DNA of 64,000 nucleotides from CAVZVZ01 sp963778895 (lineage in GTDB: Bacteria > Actinomycetota > Acidimicrobiia > Acidimicrobiales > Acidimicrobilacustridaceae). The stretch lies in assembly GCA_963778895.1 (NCBI GenBank), contig CAVZVZ010000002.1, positions 310,001 through 374,000 on the forward strand. Reading direction: 5' to 3'. The notes below the pieces were generated by a model, which saw nothing but the letters and a program-made list of their open reading frames with translations, had not been told where the DNA came from and made no database searches. This document shows, one piece after another, positions 29,955 to 39,178 of the stretch; position 1 is the stretch's first letter; each line of letters begins with the position of its first letter. Position numbers and translations under genes: made by a program.

Positions 29955-31236
29955 GTGCCTTCCGGGTCGGAGGCGGTGCGGACCGCTGATCCCGGCATCG
30001 AGAAGACCGTGCTGCCCTCGGGCATTCGCGTCGTCACTGAGCGGATGCCCGAGGCCAAATCGGTGGCGATCGGCGTCTGGGTAGGTGTCGGGTCTCGTGA
30101 CGAGTCCGACGAGCTGGCCGGCGCTTCGCATTTTCTCGAGCATCTGCTCTTCAAGGGCACGGCCGAGCGTTCGGCGCGCAGCATCGCGACGGCGATCGAC
30201 GCCGCGGGCGGCGAGATGAACGCGTTCACCACGCGCGAGAGCACGGCGTTCTACACACGACTCCCGGTCGACCAGCTCGACTTCGGGATCCAGTTGCTCG
30301 CCGATGTGGTGAGCCAGCCCGCCTTCCGCCCACCCGAGGTGGACGCCGAGCGCGAAGTCATCCTCGAAGAGATCCTGATGAGCGAGGACGCGCCGGACGA
30401 CGTGGCCATGACGGCGCTGTACGAGTCGTTGTTCCCCGGCCACGGCGTGGGTCGCGAGACGCTCGGCAGTCGGGCCTCGATCGAGGCCATGCCGCGCGAC
30501 GTCATCGCCGACTTCCATCGCGACTGGTATCGGCCCGCCAATCTGGTCGTCGTGGCCGCCGGGGATCTCCATCACGCCCAGGTGCTCGACCGGCTCGACG
30601 GGTTCTTCTCCGGTGTCGAGGCCGGCGCTCGCCCCGATCGCGAGCCGCCCGAGGTCGACCTCGTGCCCAAACGTCGTGATCGCGCGCCCCACCGAACAGG
30701 CGCACCTCGCCCTCGGCTGGCACGGCAGCCACTACGACGACCCCGACCGCTACGCCCTGTGGGTCGCCAACCATGTCTTCGGTGGTGGCATGTCGAGCCG
30801 GTTGTTCCAGGAAGTGCGCGAGGAGCGCGGTCTGGCGTACACCGTGTACACCGCGCCGTCGTCGTATCAGGACTGTGGATCGGTATCGCTGTACGCGGGC
30901 ACGGCGCCGCGGCGTTTGGCCGAGCTGGTCGACGTCATCAACGATGTCGTGGCGGGCCTGCTCGAGAGCGGCATCACCGACGAGGAGCACGAGGTGGCCG
31001 TCGGCTACCTGACCGGGTCGATGTTGCTCGGCCTCGAGGACACGGCCAGCCGCATGGCCCGTCTGGGTAGTGGCGAGATAAGTCGCGATCACGTGATCTC
31101 GATCGAAGAGCACCTCGAGCGCATCCGCTCGGTCACGGTCGATGACGTGCACCGGGTGCTCCAGACCGTGCTGGCCGCGCCGCGTGCCTCGGTGGTGGTC
31201 GGGCCGTTCGACGAGCCCGACGCCGTCGAGCTCTGA
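29955..31236 (+). CDS. M16-family zinc peptidase (one frameshift)
   Basis: A mitochondrial-processing-peptidase-like (M16B) protease, standard neighbour of pnp in Gram-positives. The inverted zinc motif His-x-x-Glu-His is seen as HFLEHLLFKG, with the distal Glu in EREVILEEI about 76 residues later; the C-terminal domain has GGGMSSRLFQEVREERGLAY, the conserved Arg-Tyr-type region. A +1 step at about 30675 joins DLVP to NVVIARPTEQAHLALG. Start GTG 29955 one base after the pnp stop. Substrates unknown; likely a cytoplasmic oligopeptidase. Confidence 0.9.
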
Positions 31237-31268
31237 CTTTCGCGGGGGAGCAACGCGGACAGCGGCAC

Positions 31269-31274
31269 TAGGGT
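31269..31274 (+). promoter_or_regulatory. -10 hexamer TAGGGT, leaderless start of dapB
   Basis: TAGGGT ends 7 bases before ATG 31282, which decides that start over the upstream in-frame GTG 31273 lying inside the hexamer. Confidence 0.55.
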
Positions 31275-31281
31275 GCGGTTC

Positions 31282-32071
31282 ATGCCGCTGCGCGTGGGAG
31301 TGTTCGGAGCAGGCGGTCGTATGGGCAGCACCGTGTGCCGAGCGGTGGCCGACGATCCCGAATTGGATCTGGTCGCGGCGGTGGACCCGTTCCACGCGGG
31401 AATCGACCTTCGCCAGGTGACCGGGCTCGACCTGTCGATGCAGCTCGCGGCCGGGCCCGGAGGTGTTCACCGACACCGACGCCGAAGTCGTCATCGACTT
31501 CACCCAGGTCGACGCCGCCCGCGAGAACGTGCAGTGGCTCGCCGACAACGGCATCCACGCCGTGGTCGGAACGACAGGTTTCACCGAAGCCGACTATGCG
31601 AACCTCCGCGCGTCGTTCACCAAGAGCAACTGCGTCATCGCACCCAACTTCGCCATCGGCGCCGTGCTCATGATGCGTTTCGCGGAGCTGGCAGCGCCGT
31701 ACTTCGAGACGGTCGAGATCATCGAGTATCACCACGACAGCAAGATCGATGCGCCGTCGGGAACGGCGATGATGACCGCCGAGCGGATCGCGGCCGCCTC
31801 GAAGGACTGGGCTGCCGATCCGACGACATCCGAAGTGCTCGAAGGGGCACGCGGTGGTCGCGGGCCGGCTGATGTCCGTGTTCACGCACTGCGGGTTCGC
31901 GGCATGGTCGCGTCTCAGGAAGTGCTGCTGGGCACGACCGGTCAGACGCTCGACATCCGCCACGACACCTACGACCGGTCGTCGTTCATGCCCGGCGTGT
32001 TGCTGGCGGTGAAAGCCGTACCGGCGCGGCCTGGCCTCACGGTCGGGCTCGACGAGTTGCTCGATCTGTAG
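31282..32071 (+). CDS. dapB: 4-hydroxy-tetrahydrodipicolinate reductase (one frameshift)
   Basis: Second dedicated step of lysine/meso-diaminopimelate synthesis. N-terminal dinucleotide loop VGVFGAGGRMGSTVC; VVIDFTQVDAARENV; VVGTTGFTE; the substrate site EYHHDSKIDAPSGTA with the catalytic His and Lys; and the C-terminal FMPGVLLAVKAV. A +1 step at about 31459 restores AAGP-EVFTDTDAEVVIDFT. Start ATG 31282 (see promoter). In actinobacteria dapB is often close to dapA and rnj; here a 9-kb accessory segment separates them. Confidence 0.93.
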
Positions 32072-32078
32072 GACGGCG

Positions 32079-32767
32079 ATGGAAGACGAGCCCGATCACG
32101 AGCCGGTCTTCGCGCGAACCCGCTACCAGCGCACGAGCACAGGCCTCGAGTTCGATCGCTTCGCCAACTTCGCCGACGCGATCTACGCCATCTCGATGAC
32201 CTTCGTCGTCGTCGGCATCGCGGTTCCGACGCTCACCGACGACACACAGCAGCCGCGAGCTGCTCGATCGAGCTGCACGACCTGTGGCCGAACATCCTGA
32301 CCTTCTTCATCGTGTTCTTCGTGGTCGGCAGCTACTGGGTCGCCCACCATCGTTTCGTCGGCTGGCTGGCAACGATCGACAGCTGGTTGCTTCACGTGCA
32401 GCTGGTGTACTTGTCGGTGATCGCGTTCCTGCCGCTTCCCGGCCGCGTTGCTCGGCACCCTCGGCGACAACCTCGTGGCGCTGGCCGTCGTTCGCGCTGG
32501 CCATGGCCGCCGCCAGCCTGCTCGAAACGGTCATGATCGCGCACGCCTATCGCGCCGGTCTGTTCGCGCGATCCGCTGAGCCGCGACGGCCTACCGGTGG
32601 GAGCTGATCGCGTCGCTATCGCCGGTAGCGATCTTCTTGTTGTCGATTCCGCTGGCGCTGGTGTCGGTGTGGCTGTCGATCGTGTTCTGGTTCCTCAACT
32701 CGCCGGTGGGCATTGCTCCTGAACCGACGTCGGCCACCCGAGTTCGGCGGTCCCGCAAGCTCACTAG
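32079..32767 (+). CDS. TMEM175/DUF1211-type membrane protein, heavily frameshifted
   Basis: The start reads LEFDRFANFADAIYAISMTF, the R-F-x-x-F-S-D-like signature of the TMEM175/DUF1211 potassium-channel family, followed by helices such as NILTFFIVFFVVGSYWV, VYLSVIAFLPLP, LAMAAASLLETVMIAHAY and SPVAIFLLSIPLALVSVWL. They lie in successive frames: about eight +1 steps (near 32255, 32266, 32445, 32488, 32568, 32590, 32711, 32745) are needed. The reconstructed protein would have about six membrane helices and end at TAG 32765-32767, which overlaps the stop of the convergent gene. It could be a true pseudogene, but the same-sign shifts suggest sequence errors in a locally poor stretch. Confidence 0.6.
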
Positions 32768-33499
32768 TGCCGGTGAACCTCACGCGGGCCGGTCTGGTCG
32801 CGCGCCATCACGATCATCTCGTCGATGTTGACGTGACTCGGTCGCGTGACCGCGAACGTGATGCACTCGGCGATGTCGTCCGCGGTGAGGGGAGTGACGC
32901 CCGCGTAGACCGCGGCGGCGCGGGCTTCGTCGCCGTCGAAGCGCGTGGTGCTGAACTCGGTCTCGACCATGCCGGGATCGATCTCGGTCACGCGCACGGG
33001 TTGGCCGAGCAGTTCGAGTCGGAGCACGCGGGTCATGGCCCGGACCCCGAACTTGGCCGCGTTGTAGCCGGCACCGCCGGGGTAGGCCTCGTGCGCCGCG
33101 ATCGAACCGATGACGACGACGTGACCGTCGCCGCTCTCGACGAGCGCGGGCAGCAATCGCTTGGTCACGCGCAGCACACCGAGCACGTTGGCCTCGTACA
33201 TCCATCGCCATTGCTCCTCGTCGGCGTCGGCGATCGAGTCGAGCCCGCGTGCCCCGCCGGCGTTGTTGACCAGTACCCGGCACGGCCCGACCTCCTCGCA
33301 GAACGCGGCCACCGAGCGTGTCGTCGGTGACGTCGAGCGGGGCGAAGCGGGCGCCGATCTCGCCCGCGAGTGCTTCCAGTCGGTCGACGCGGCGGGCGCC
33401 GATGACGACGTCGAAGCCTTCGGCCGCGAGCTGCCGGGCCGTGGCCGCACCGATGCCGGAGCTGGCTCCGGTGACGACGGCCGTACCCCGTGCGCTCAC
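32764..33499 (-). CDS. Short-chain dehydrogenase/reductase (one frameshift)
   Basis: Classical SDR: cofactor loop VVTGASSGIGAATARQL, VIGARRVDRLEAL (Arg after strand 2 suggests NADP), VNNAGGARGL, catalytic Ser in VIGSIAAHEAYPG and Tyr-x-x-x-Lys in GYNAAKFGVRAMT, then VRVTEIDPGMVETEF. A +1 step at about 33316 joins LDVTDDT to SVAAFCEEVGP. Start GTG 33499 is supported by GGAAGGA 7 bases upstream. Similar to YdfG-type 3-hydroxy acid dehydrogenases (serine/short 3-hydroxy acids) by its PGG-Y-K region, but substrate is inference. Preceded on the same strand by a DedA-like gene with which it may be coupled. Confidence 0.85.
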
Positions 33500-34222
33500 G
33501 ATGGGTCCTTCCGCGTCGCCATCCTCGGGCTCGAGCTCGCGTTCGAGCTCGAGCAGTTGGTCGATCTCCGACGTGCCGTGGCGCGTCTCGTTCCAGACCG
33601 TGAAGCCGACGGCGACCACGCTGAAGATCAGGATGGGGACGCGGTAGCGAGCGACGAAGTCGAGCACGGCGTCGATCGGCCGCTGCAAAGCCTCGCCGAT
33701 CAGTGCGATCAGGATCAGCCGGGCGATCGTGCCGGTCACGTTCAACACGGCGAACACCCAGATCTTCATGCGGGCCGCACCCGCGAACAGACAGACCGGG
33801 TTGTTCGGGAACAGGAAGACGAGGGGATGGCCCCATTTGCGGAAGGCCTGTTCGAGCCACCGCAACATGCCTCCGACGGTGGCGGTGCGGCTCTCCATCC
33901 AGCGCACCGCGGCGTCGCCGTACCAGTAGCCCAAGAGATAGAAGAGCGGATCAGGGAGCAGGAGCCGGAACGTGCCGACGAGGTAGTAGCTCGCGGCGTC
34001 GAGGTGGTTCACCACCAGGATCAGGTAGCGGTTCTGCGCGCTGAGCATGATCAGCGTGAGGGGGTGGGTCTCGACGAGCTGCGCCCAGATCGCCCCCGCC
34101 ACGTACCCGGCCGTGACCATCGCGATCAGTGGCGCCACGACCAGGGTGAGCGCCGTGCGATTGGGAGCCCCGGTGTGCACACCGCGGGCTGCGCCCGAAT
34201 CGGCGCTCATGTCCTCGGTCAA
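33496..34222 (-). CDS. DedA/SNARE-associated-like membrane protein
   Basis: About six hydrophobic segments (LTLVVAPLIAMVTAGYVAGA, YYLVGTFRLLLPDPLFYLLG, HPLVFLFPNNPVCLFAGAA, FAVLNVTGTIARLILIALIG, VPILIFSVVAVGFTVW) and the P-x-x-P/G pattern of VTT-domain proteins. Family members help flip or maintain membrane lipids. It ends in an acidic tail (LLELERELEPEDGDAEG). In this sequence the frame continues into the SDR with no stop; the natural stop is probably TGA overlapping the SDR start (GTGA), one base out of frame. Start TTG 34222 is chosen because TAGCCT (complement of 34230-34235) ends 7 bases upstream; ATG 34210 is the alternative. Confidence 0.65.
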
Positions 34223-34229
34223 GGCCGTC

Positions 34230-34235
34230 AGGCTA
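34230..34235 (-). promoter_or_regulatory. -10 hexamer TAGCCT, leaderless start of the DedA-like gene
   Basis: On the minus strand TAGCCT ends 7 bases before TTG 34222. The divergent ligase gene starts 84 bases away on the other side. Confidence 0.45.
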
Positions 34236-34305
34236 CTTGAGCGAGATCGGCACGGGCACCTCGCATACGCTCACGCGTACACCAACTCGGGTCCAGGGGG
34301 ACGCC

Positions 34306-35945
34306 ATGGAAGGTCTCATGCAGGATCGGCCGCTCGTGCTGCCGCATCTCTTCGATCGTGCCGAGCGACTCTTCCCCAAGAAAGAGGTGGTGACGGCGAC
34401 CGCGACGGGACGGGATCGTGTCACCTACGGCGAATGGGCGGCGAGAACCCGCAAGTTGGGCGGCGTGCTCGACACCCTCGGTATCTCCGCGAGCGGACGC
34501 GTCGCCACGTTTGCGTGGAACACCGCACGCCATCTCGAGTTGTGGTTCGCCGCGCCGTGTAGCGGTCGCGTGCTGCACACGCTGAACATCCGGCTGTTCC
34601 CCGAGCAGCTGACGTACATCGTGAACCACGCCGAGGACGAGGTGATCTTCGTCGACAAGTCGTTGCTCGGTGTCCTGTGGCCGTTGGTCGAGACGTTCGA
34701 CACCGTGAAGCACATCGTCGTGATGGACGACGGCCGGGGCGAGCTGCCCGAGGCCGGCACCGGACCCGAGTTGCTCGGAGTACGAGGACCTGCTCGGCGC
34801 GCGGCGCAGCCGGTCGAATGGCACGTCGACGACGAGAACCGCGCCGCGTCGATGTGTTACACGAGCGGCACGACCGGGCAACCCCAAGGGCGTCGTGTAC
34901 TCGCATCGATCGACGTGGCTGCACACGATGTCGACACTGATGGCCGACGGATTGGGCGTCGAGCGAGCACGATCGGATCCTGCCGGTGGTGCCGATGTTC
35001 CATGCCAACGCATGGGGGCTCGCGCACGCGGGTGTGGCGAGCGGGCGCTTCGTTGGTCATGCCCGGTCCCGATCTCTCGGCGCCCGCGATCGCGGCGTTG
35101 ATCGAGGAGGAGCGCGTGACCGTGGCGGCCGGCGTGCCGACGATCTGGATGGGCGTGCTGCCCGAGCTGAAGGGACGCGATCTCTCCGCGTTGCGATTCG
35201 GTCGCGTGCGGCGGATCGGCCGTGCCCAAGGCACTGTCCGAGGCGTTCCGTGAGCAGATCGGGCTGCCGATCAGCCAGGCATGGGGCATGACCGAGACCT
35301 CGCCGTTGGCCTCGATACCTCAGATCAAGAGCTACCTCGAGGACACGCTCGACGACGACGCGAAGGCCGACATTCGTGCGTCCGTCGGGCCTCGTCTCGT
35401 TCGGGGTCGACTTCCGCGTCGTCGACCCGATGAGCCTCGAGTCGGCGCCGTGGGACGGCGAGAGCCGGGGTGAGCTCCAGGTCGCCGGGCCGTGGATCGC
35501 CCGCGCGTACTACAACGACCCGCGCTCGTCCGACTCGTTCACCGACGACGGCTGGTTGAAGACCGGCGACGTGGCGACGGTGGATCCCGAGGGCTACATC
35601 CGACTCGTCGATCGCACCAAGGATGTCGTCAAGTCAGGTGGCGAATGGATCAGCTCGGTCGAGCTCGAGAACGAGATCATGGCGCATCCCGACGTGGTCG
35701 AGGCGGCCGTGATCGGTGTGGCGCACCCGAAGTGGTCCGAGCGTCCGCTCGCATGTGTCGTCCTCGAAGAGGGCGCGTCGGTCTCGAAGGAGGACATCCT
35801 CGAGTTCCTCGACGGGCGAGTCGCGCGCTGGTGGTTGCCCGACGACGTCGTCTTCATCGACGAGGTGCCGAAGACGTCCGTCGGCAAGTTCTCGAAGAAG
35901 GATCTCCGTGACCGATTCAAGGACTACAAGCTCCCGACGGCCTGA
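34306..35945 (+). CDS. Medium/long-chain acyl-CoA ligase, AMP-forming (eight frameshifts)
   Basis: ANL-superfamily enzyme that activates fatty acids. In order: CYTSGTTG-NPKGVVYSHRST (P-loop), VVPMFHANAWGLAH, LPISQAWGMTETSPL (A5 core), GWLKTGDVATVDPEGYIRLVDR with the hinge DRTKDVVKSGGEWIS, and the acyl-transfer Lys in EVPKTSVGKFSKKDLR. This block pattern matches AlkK-like medium/long-chain ligases. Restoring the frame needs +1 steps near 34781, 34799, 34803, 34881, 34962, 35043, 35200 and 35393. Start ATG 34306 with CAGGGGG about 6 bases upstream; a TACGCT (34266-34271) could be its -10. It may feed acyl-CoA to the next gene's product. Confidence 0.85.
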
Positions 35946-37016
35946 GCTGCTCGCCGTCGCGGCGTCGCTTGCCTCCCGCAGTCGCCCAGGGCGAGGTCGC
36001 TCGCTTCACGGCGTCTCGGTTCCCGGACATCGATCCGCAACGCGTGCAGGCCGTGTTCGACCACACCGCGATCGAACAGCGCCATCTGGCGCGACCGCTG
36101 AACTGGTACGCCGACCGGCAGTCGCCCGGCGTGCGGTTTCGCATCGCGAACGACCTGGCGCTGGAACATGGCAGCTTCGCAGCCCGGCAGGTCATGGCGC
36201 GCGCCGATGTCGAGCCTCAGGACATCGACACATTGGTGTTCGTGTCGACAACGGTCCTGCGTTCGCCGAATTTGGACGTGTCGTTGGCTTCGACACTTGG
36301 GCTCCGACGCGATGTCCGACGTATTCCAATGTTCGGATTGGCGTCGCTCGGCGGTGCGGCCGCACTCGGGCTTGCCGCCGATCTCGTTCGTGGCGGCGAC
36401 CGGACCGTGCTCGTCATCGCGAGCGAGATGAACTCGCTGACGTTCGTGCCCGGTGACGCAGTCGATGGAGAGCCTCGTGACGATGGCCTTGTTCTCCGAC
36501 GGCGCCGCGGCCGCCATCGTGCGCCTAGCCGAGGGTGCGTCCGGTGACGCACTCGTCGACGATGCATCGGTGACGATCGTCGCCCGTCACTCGACGATCG
36601 TGCCCGATTCCCTGGACGTCATGGGGTTCGACGCGACCGATGAGGGCTTGCACTGGCGCCTGGCCCCCGACGTGCCCGACGTGGCGCTCACATGGACCCG
36701 CGCCAGCGTCGAGGACGCGCTCGCCGATCGTGGGTTGGAAGCTGGCCGACCTCGATCACGCGCTGGTCCATCCGGGTGGCACCAAGGTGCTCGACGCGGT
36801 CGAACGGGCCGTCGGCTGGGACCGGGGCACCTCGAATGGTCCCGAAACGCGATGCGCGAACACGGCAATGTGAGCAGCGTCACCGTGCTGTTGGTCCTCG
36901 AGGAGTTCATGGCTTCGGCCCCGGTGCCGGGGCGGGGCCTGGTGACGGCGATGGGCCCAGGTTTTGCCTTCGAACACGTCCTTTTCACCGTGGGCCCCGG
37001 GTTCGCTCCGGGGTAG
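35908..37016 (+). CDS. Type III polyketide synthase-like protein with Ser in place of the catalytic Cys (about five frameshifts)
   Basis: Thiolase-fold protein of the chalcone/stilbene synthase group. The N-terminal half reads DTLVFVSTTVLRSPNLDVSL, then RRIPMFGLASLGGAAAL, which matches the family's active-site pattern in register, but Gly-Cys-Ala is Ala-Ser-Leu: the nucleophile codon (36344-36346) is TCG, Ser. The partner residues are kept: His in ALVHPGGTKVLDAVE (36769-36771) and Asn in EHGNVSSVTVLLVL (36867-36869). The end TAMGPGFAFEHVLF is typical. +1 steps lie near 35971, 36458, 36742 and two near 36818. Start GTG 35908 has AAGAAGGA 5 bases upstream and overlaps the ligase; it is uncertain. 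Function cannot be ordinary polyketide condensation. Confidence 0.7.
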
Positions 37017-37026
37017 GAGCGGCCCG

Positions 37027-37032
37027 TACCCT
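37027..37032 (+). promoter_or_regulatory. -10 hexamer TACCCT, leaderless start of the SURF1 gene
   Basis: TACCCT ends 7 bases before GTG 37040; no Shine-Dalgarno. Confidence 0.5.
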
Positions 37033-37039
37033 GACGCCA

Positions 37040-37896
37040 GTGAGCCCCCCGCCTCCCGACTATTCCTTCCTCTGGAAGCCTCGGTGGATCCTGTCGCACC
37101 TGTTCATCCTGGCCTGGTGGTCACGTTCGTGAACCTCGGGTTCTGGCAGCTCCGTCGACTCGACGAGCGCCGCACGTACAACGCGTTGGTCGAGAGCCGC
37201 CAGGACCTGCCGGCGGCGACCGTCGAGGAGCTGTTGCCCGATGGACCGACGTCGACCTCGGACGAAGTGAACGACGTGATCTACCGGCCGCTGACGGTCA
37301 CGGGGACGTACGCGGCCGACCAAGAGGTGCTGGTTCGCAATCGGACCTTCAACTCGGTTCCGGGGTATTGGGTGCTCACCCCGCTCATCCAGCGCGATGG
37401 CACCGCGGTGGTGGTGGACCGGGGTTGGGTTCCGTTCGACTCGACCAACCCGGATGGGCCCTGGACCGACTTCGCGCCACCAACCGGTGTCGTGACCGTT
37501 GTCGGCAAGGTGCAGGCGAGTCAGGTACGAAGCAACGGGATCATCGGCGGGCCCAAGGACGCGGACGAGGGCCGGTTGACCACGCTTTCGCGTGTCGACA
37601 TCGGCCGCCTGCAACAGCAGGTCGACGAAACGCTGTACCCGATCTCCATCGACCTCACGAGTCAGGATCCGAACCAGGTCGGGTTGTTGCCGGTGCCGAT
37701 CCCGCCGCCGGAGCTCGATGAGGGCCCGCACCTGAACTACGCCGGCCAGTGGTTCATCTTCGCCACGCTCACGGTGATCGTCTACCCGCTGTTGATGCGA
37801 CGAGTGGCCCGCAACAAGGGGGCCGAGCGAGCCCAGGCGGAGCGCGAGGCCGCCGATGTCATCGATGTGCGCGACGAGTTGAGCGCGGAGCGTTGA
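37040..37896 (+). CDS. SURF1-family cytochrome oxidase assembly protein (one frameshift)
   Basis: Helps assemble haem-copper oxidase subunit I. Two membrane helices frame a periplasmic domain: the first is WILSHLFILA followed by LVVTFVNLGFWQLRRLDERR, the second LNYAGQWFIFATLTVIVYPLL. Between are YRPLTVTGTY, VLVRNRTFNSVPGYWVLTPL and VVVDRGWVPF, the family's blocks. The frame change at about 37113 goes the opposite way from the others (one base missing, probably one C of a CCC run). Start GTG 37040 follows from the leaderless promoter. It overlaps the next TetR gene (TTGA). Confidence 0.88.
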
Positions 37897-38463
37897 CAGC
37901 CAACGAGCGCACGCGCACGCGTCTGCTCGAAGCCACCCTGTCGTGCGTCGAGCGGTGGGGCCTGGAGAAGACCAGCCTCGAGGACGTGGCTCGCCAGGCG
38001 GGGCTGTCGCGTGCGACCGTGTATCGCTACTTCGCCGGCGGCCGCGAGCAGTTGGTGCACGACACGGTGGCGTGGGAGGTCGGTCGGTTCTTCGAGCGGA
38101 TCGAGCGAGAGATCGCGGTCGAGCCCGACCTGGCCGGCAAGCTCCGGCGCGGGCTGATGTTCGGCCACCAGGCCGTGGAGGAGCACGCGCTCTTGCAGCG
38201 CATCCTCGCGACCGAGCCCGAGGCCCTCCTCGCCGAGTTGTCGAACACCATCCCGCTCATCGAACAGGCCGTGCGGGCGTATCTGCTCGCCCTGTTGCGT
38301 TCGGAGACGCTGGGCCCAGGTGTGTCGGCCAGGGGAGCGGCCGACTACCTCACGCGGCTTGTTCATGTCCTACGTCGGTAGTCAGGGCCAGTGGGATTTC
38401 ACCGATCGAGCCGAGGTCGACGAGCTGGTTCGAACGCAGTTCCTCGCCGGCGTGGTCGTCTGA
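37893..38463 (+). CDS. TetR-family regulator 1 (one frameshift)
   Basis: N-terminal helix-turn-helix: LEATLSCVERWGLEKTSLED then VARQAGLSRATVYRYF, with the YRYF signature of TetR. The ligand-binding domain is about 120 residues; ligand unknown. A +1 step near 38360 restores RLFMSYVGSQGQWDFTD and an end at TGA 38461-38463, giving about 190 residues. Start TTG 37893 overlaps the SURF1 stop and has GCGGAG just upstream. It is a tandem paralogue of the next gene: both read K-T-[ST]-L-[ED]-D-V-A and S-R-A-T-[VI]-Y-R-x-F. Confidence 0.85.
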
Positions 38464-38502
38464 CCTTCGCAAGGGTGGCCCATGTCACAGGCGCCGCACC
38501 CT

Positions 38503-38535
38503 TGGCGATGAGACAATCAACGGCTTATTGTCTCA
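38503..38535 (+). promoter_or_regulatory. Promoter and palindromic operator of TetR gene 2
   Basis: TGAGACAAT (38509-38517) and ATTGTCTCA (38527-38535) are perfect 9-base inverted arms with a 9-base spacer. They lie between -35 TTGGCG (38503-38508) and -10 TATTGT (38526-38531, 17-base spacer), the latter inside the right arm. The -10 ends 8 bases before ATG 38540. This is the layout of an autoregulated TetR operator. Confidence 0.8.
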
Positions 38536-38539
38536 AGCG

Positions 38540-39178
38540 ATGGCTGCCTTCACTGGGGGAGATGGCGCTGCTCCCGTTGCCACGATCGAACGGATCGACG
38601 CCGGGCTCGATGAGCGGATCTGCGCGGCTGCGATGCGATGCGTCGCTCGCCGGGGCCTGCGCAAGACCACCCTCGACGATGTGGCCACCGTCGCCGGATG
38701 CAGCCGGGCCACCATCTACCGAGTGTTCCCCGGCGGCAAGGACGTGCTCATGGCTGCCGCGGCGCGGCGCGAGGCCGACCTCGTCCTGACCGGCTTGGGT
38801 CGTGAGCTCTCGGCCGTCACGACGCTCGAGGACACGTTGACCGTTGCCGTGCACGGCGCGGCGCGCGCGTTGGTCGGCCACGAAGCGCTCGGCTATGTGA
38901 TGGCCAACGAACCGGGCGTCGTGCTGCCCCACCTTTCGTTCGAAGGGCTCGACCCTCTCCTCGGCCAGGCCGTCGAGTTCCTCTCGCCGTGGTTGGAGCA
39001 GTTCCTCGACATGACCACGGCCCGCCGCACCGCCGAATGGGTGGCGCGCTTGGTCGTCCTCTACACGGAGCCGGCGGCTTCGTTCGACCTCACCGACGTC
39101 GCCGACGCGCGGCGACTCGTCACCACCCATGTTCTCCCCGGCCTCGCGGCCGTATCGCACCAGGAGCAAACGTCATGA
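38540..39178 (+). CDS. TetR-family regulator 2, probably autoregulated
   Basis: Helix-turn-helix GLRKTTLDDVATVAGCSRAT with IYRVFPGGKDVLMAAAARRE, then an all-helical ligand domain of about 130 residues (LGYVMANEPGVVLPHLSFEG). Ligand unknown; families with this type of companion gene sense acyl-CoAs or lipophilic compounds, which is inference. Start ATG 38540 has no Shine-Dalgarno and follows a -10 element lying in a palindrome, so the protein most likely represses its own operon. Its stop overlaps the start of the di-iron protein gene (ATGA), so both are one transcript. 212 residues, uninterrupted. Confidence 0.88.
   Translation: MAAFTGGDGAAPVATIERIDAGLDERICAAAMRCVARRGLRKTTLDDVATVAGCSRATIYRVFPGGKDVLMAAAARREADLVLTGLGRELSAVTTLEDTLTVAVHGAARALVGHEALGYVMANEPGVVLPHLSFEGLDPLLGQAVEFLSPWLEQFLDMTTARRTAEWVARLVVLYTEPAASFDLTDVADARRLVTTHVLPGLAAVSHQEQTS

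Noticed and set aside
27572..30244. An 890-codon open frame on the minus strand opposite pnp
   Set aside because: High-GC shadow of pnp and the M16 gene: no family motifs, no start signals, and the plus strand encodes complete PNPase.
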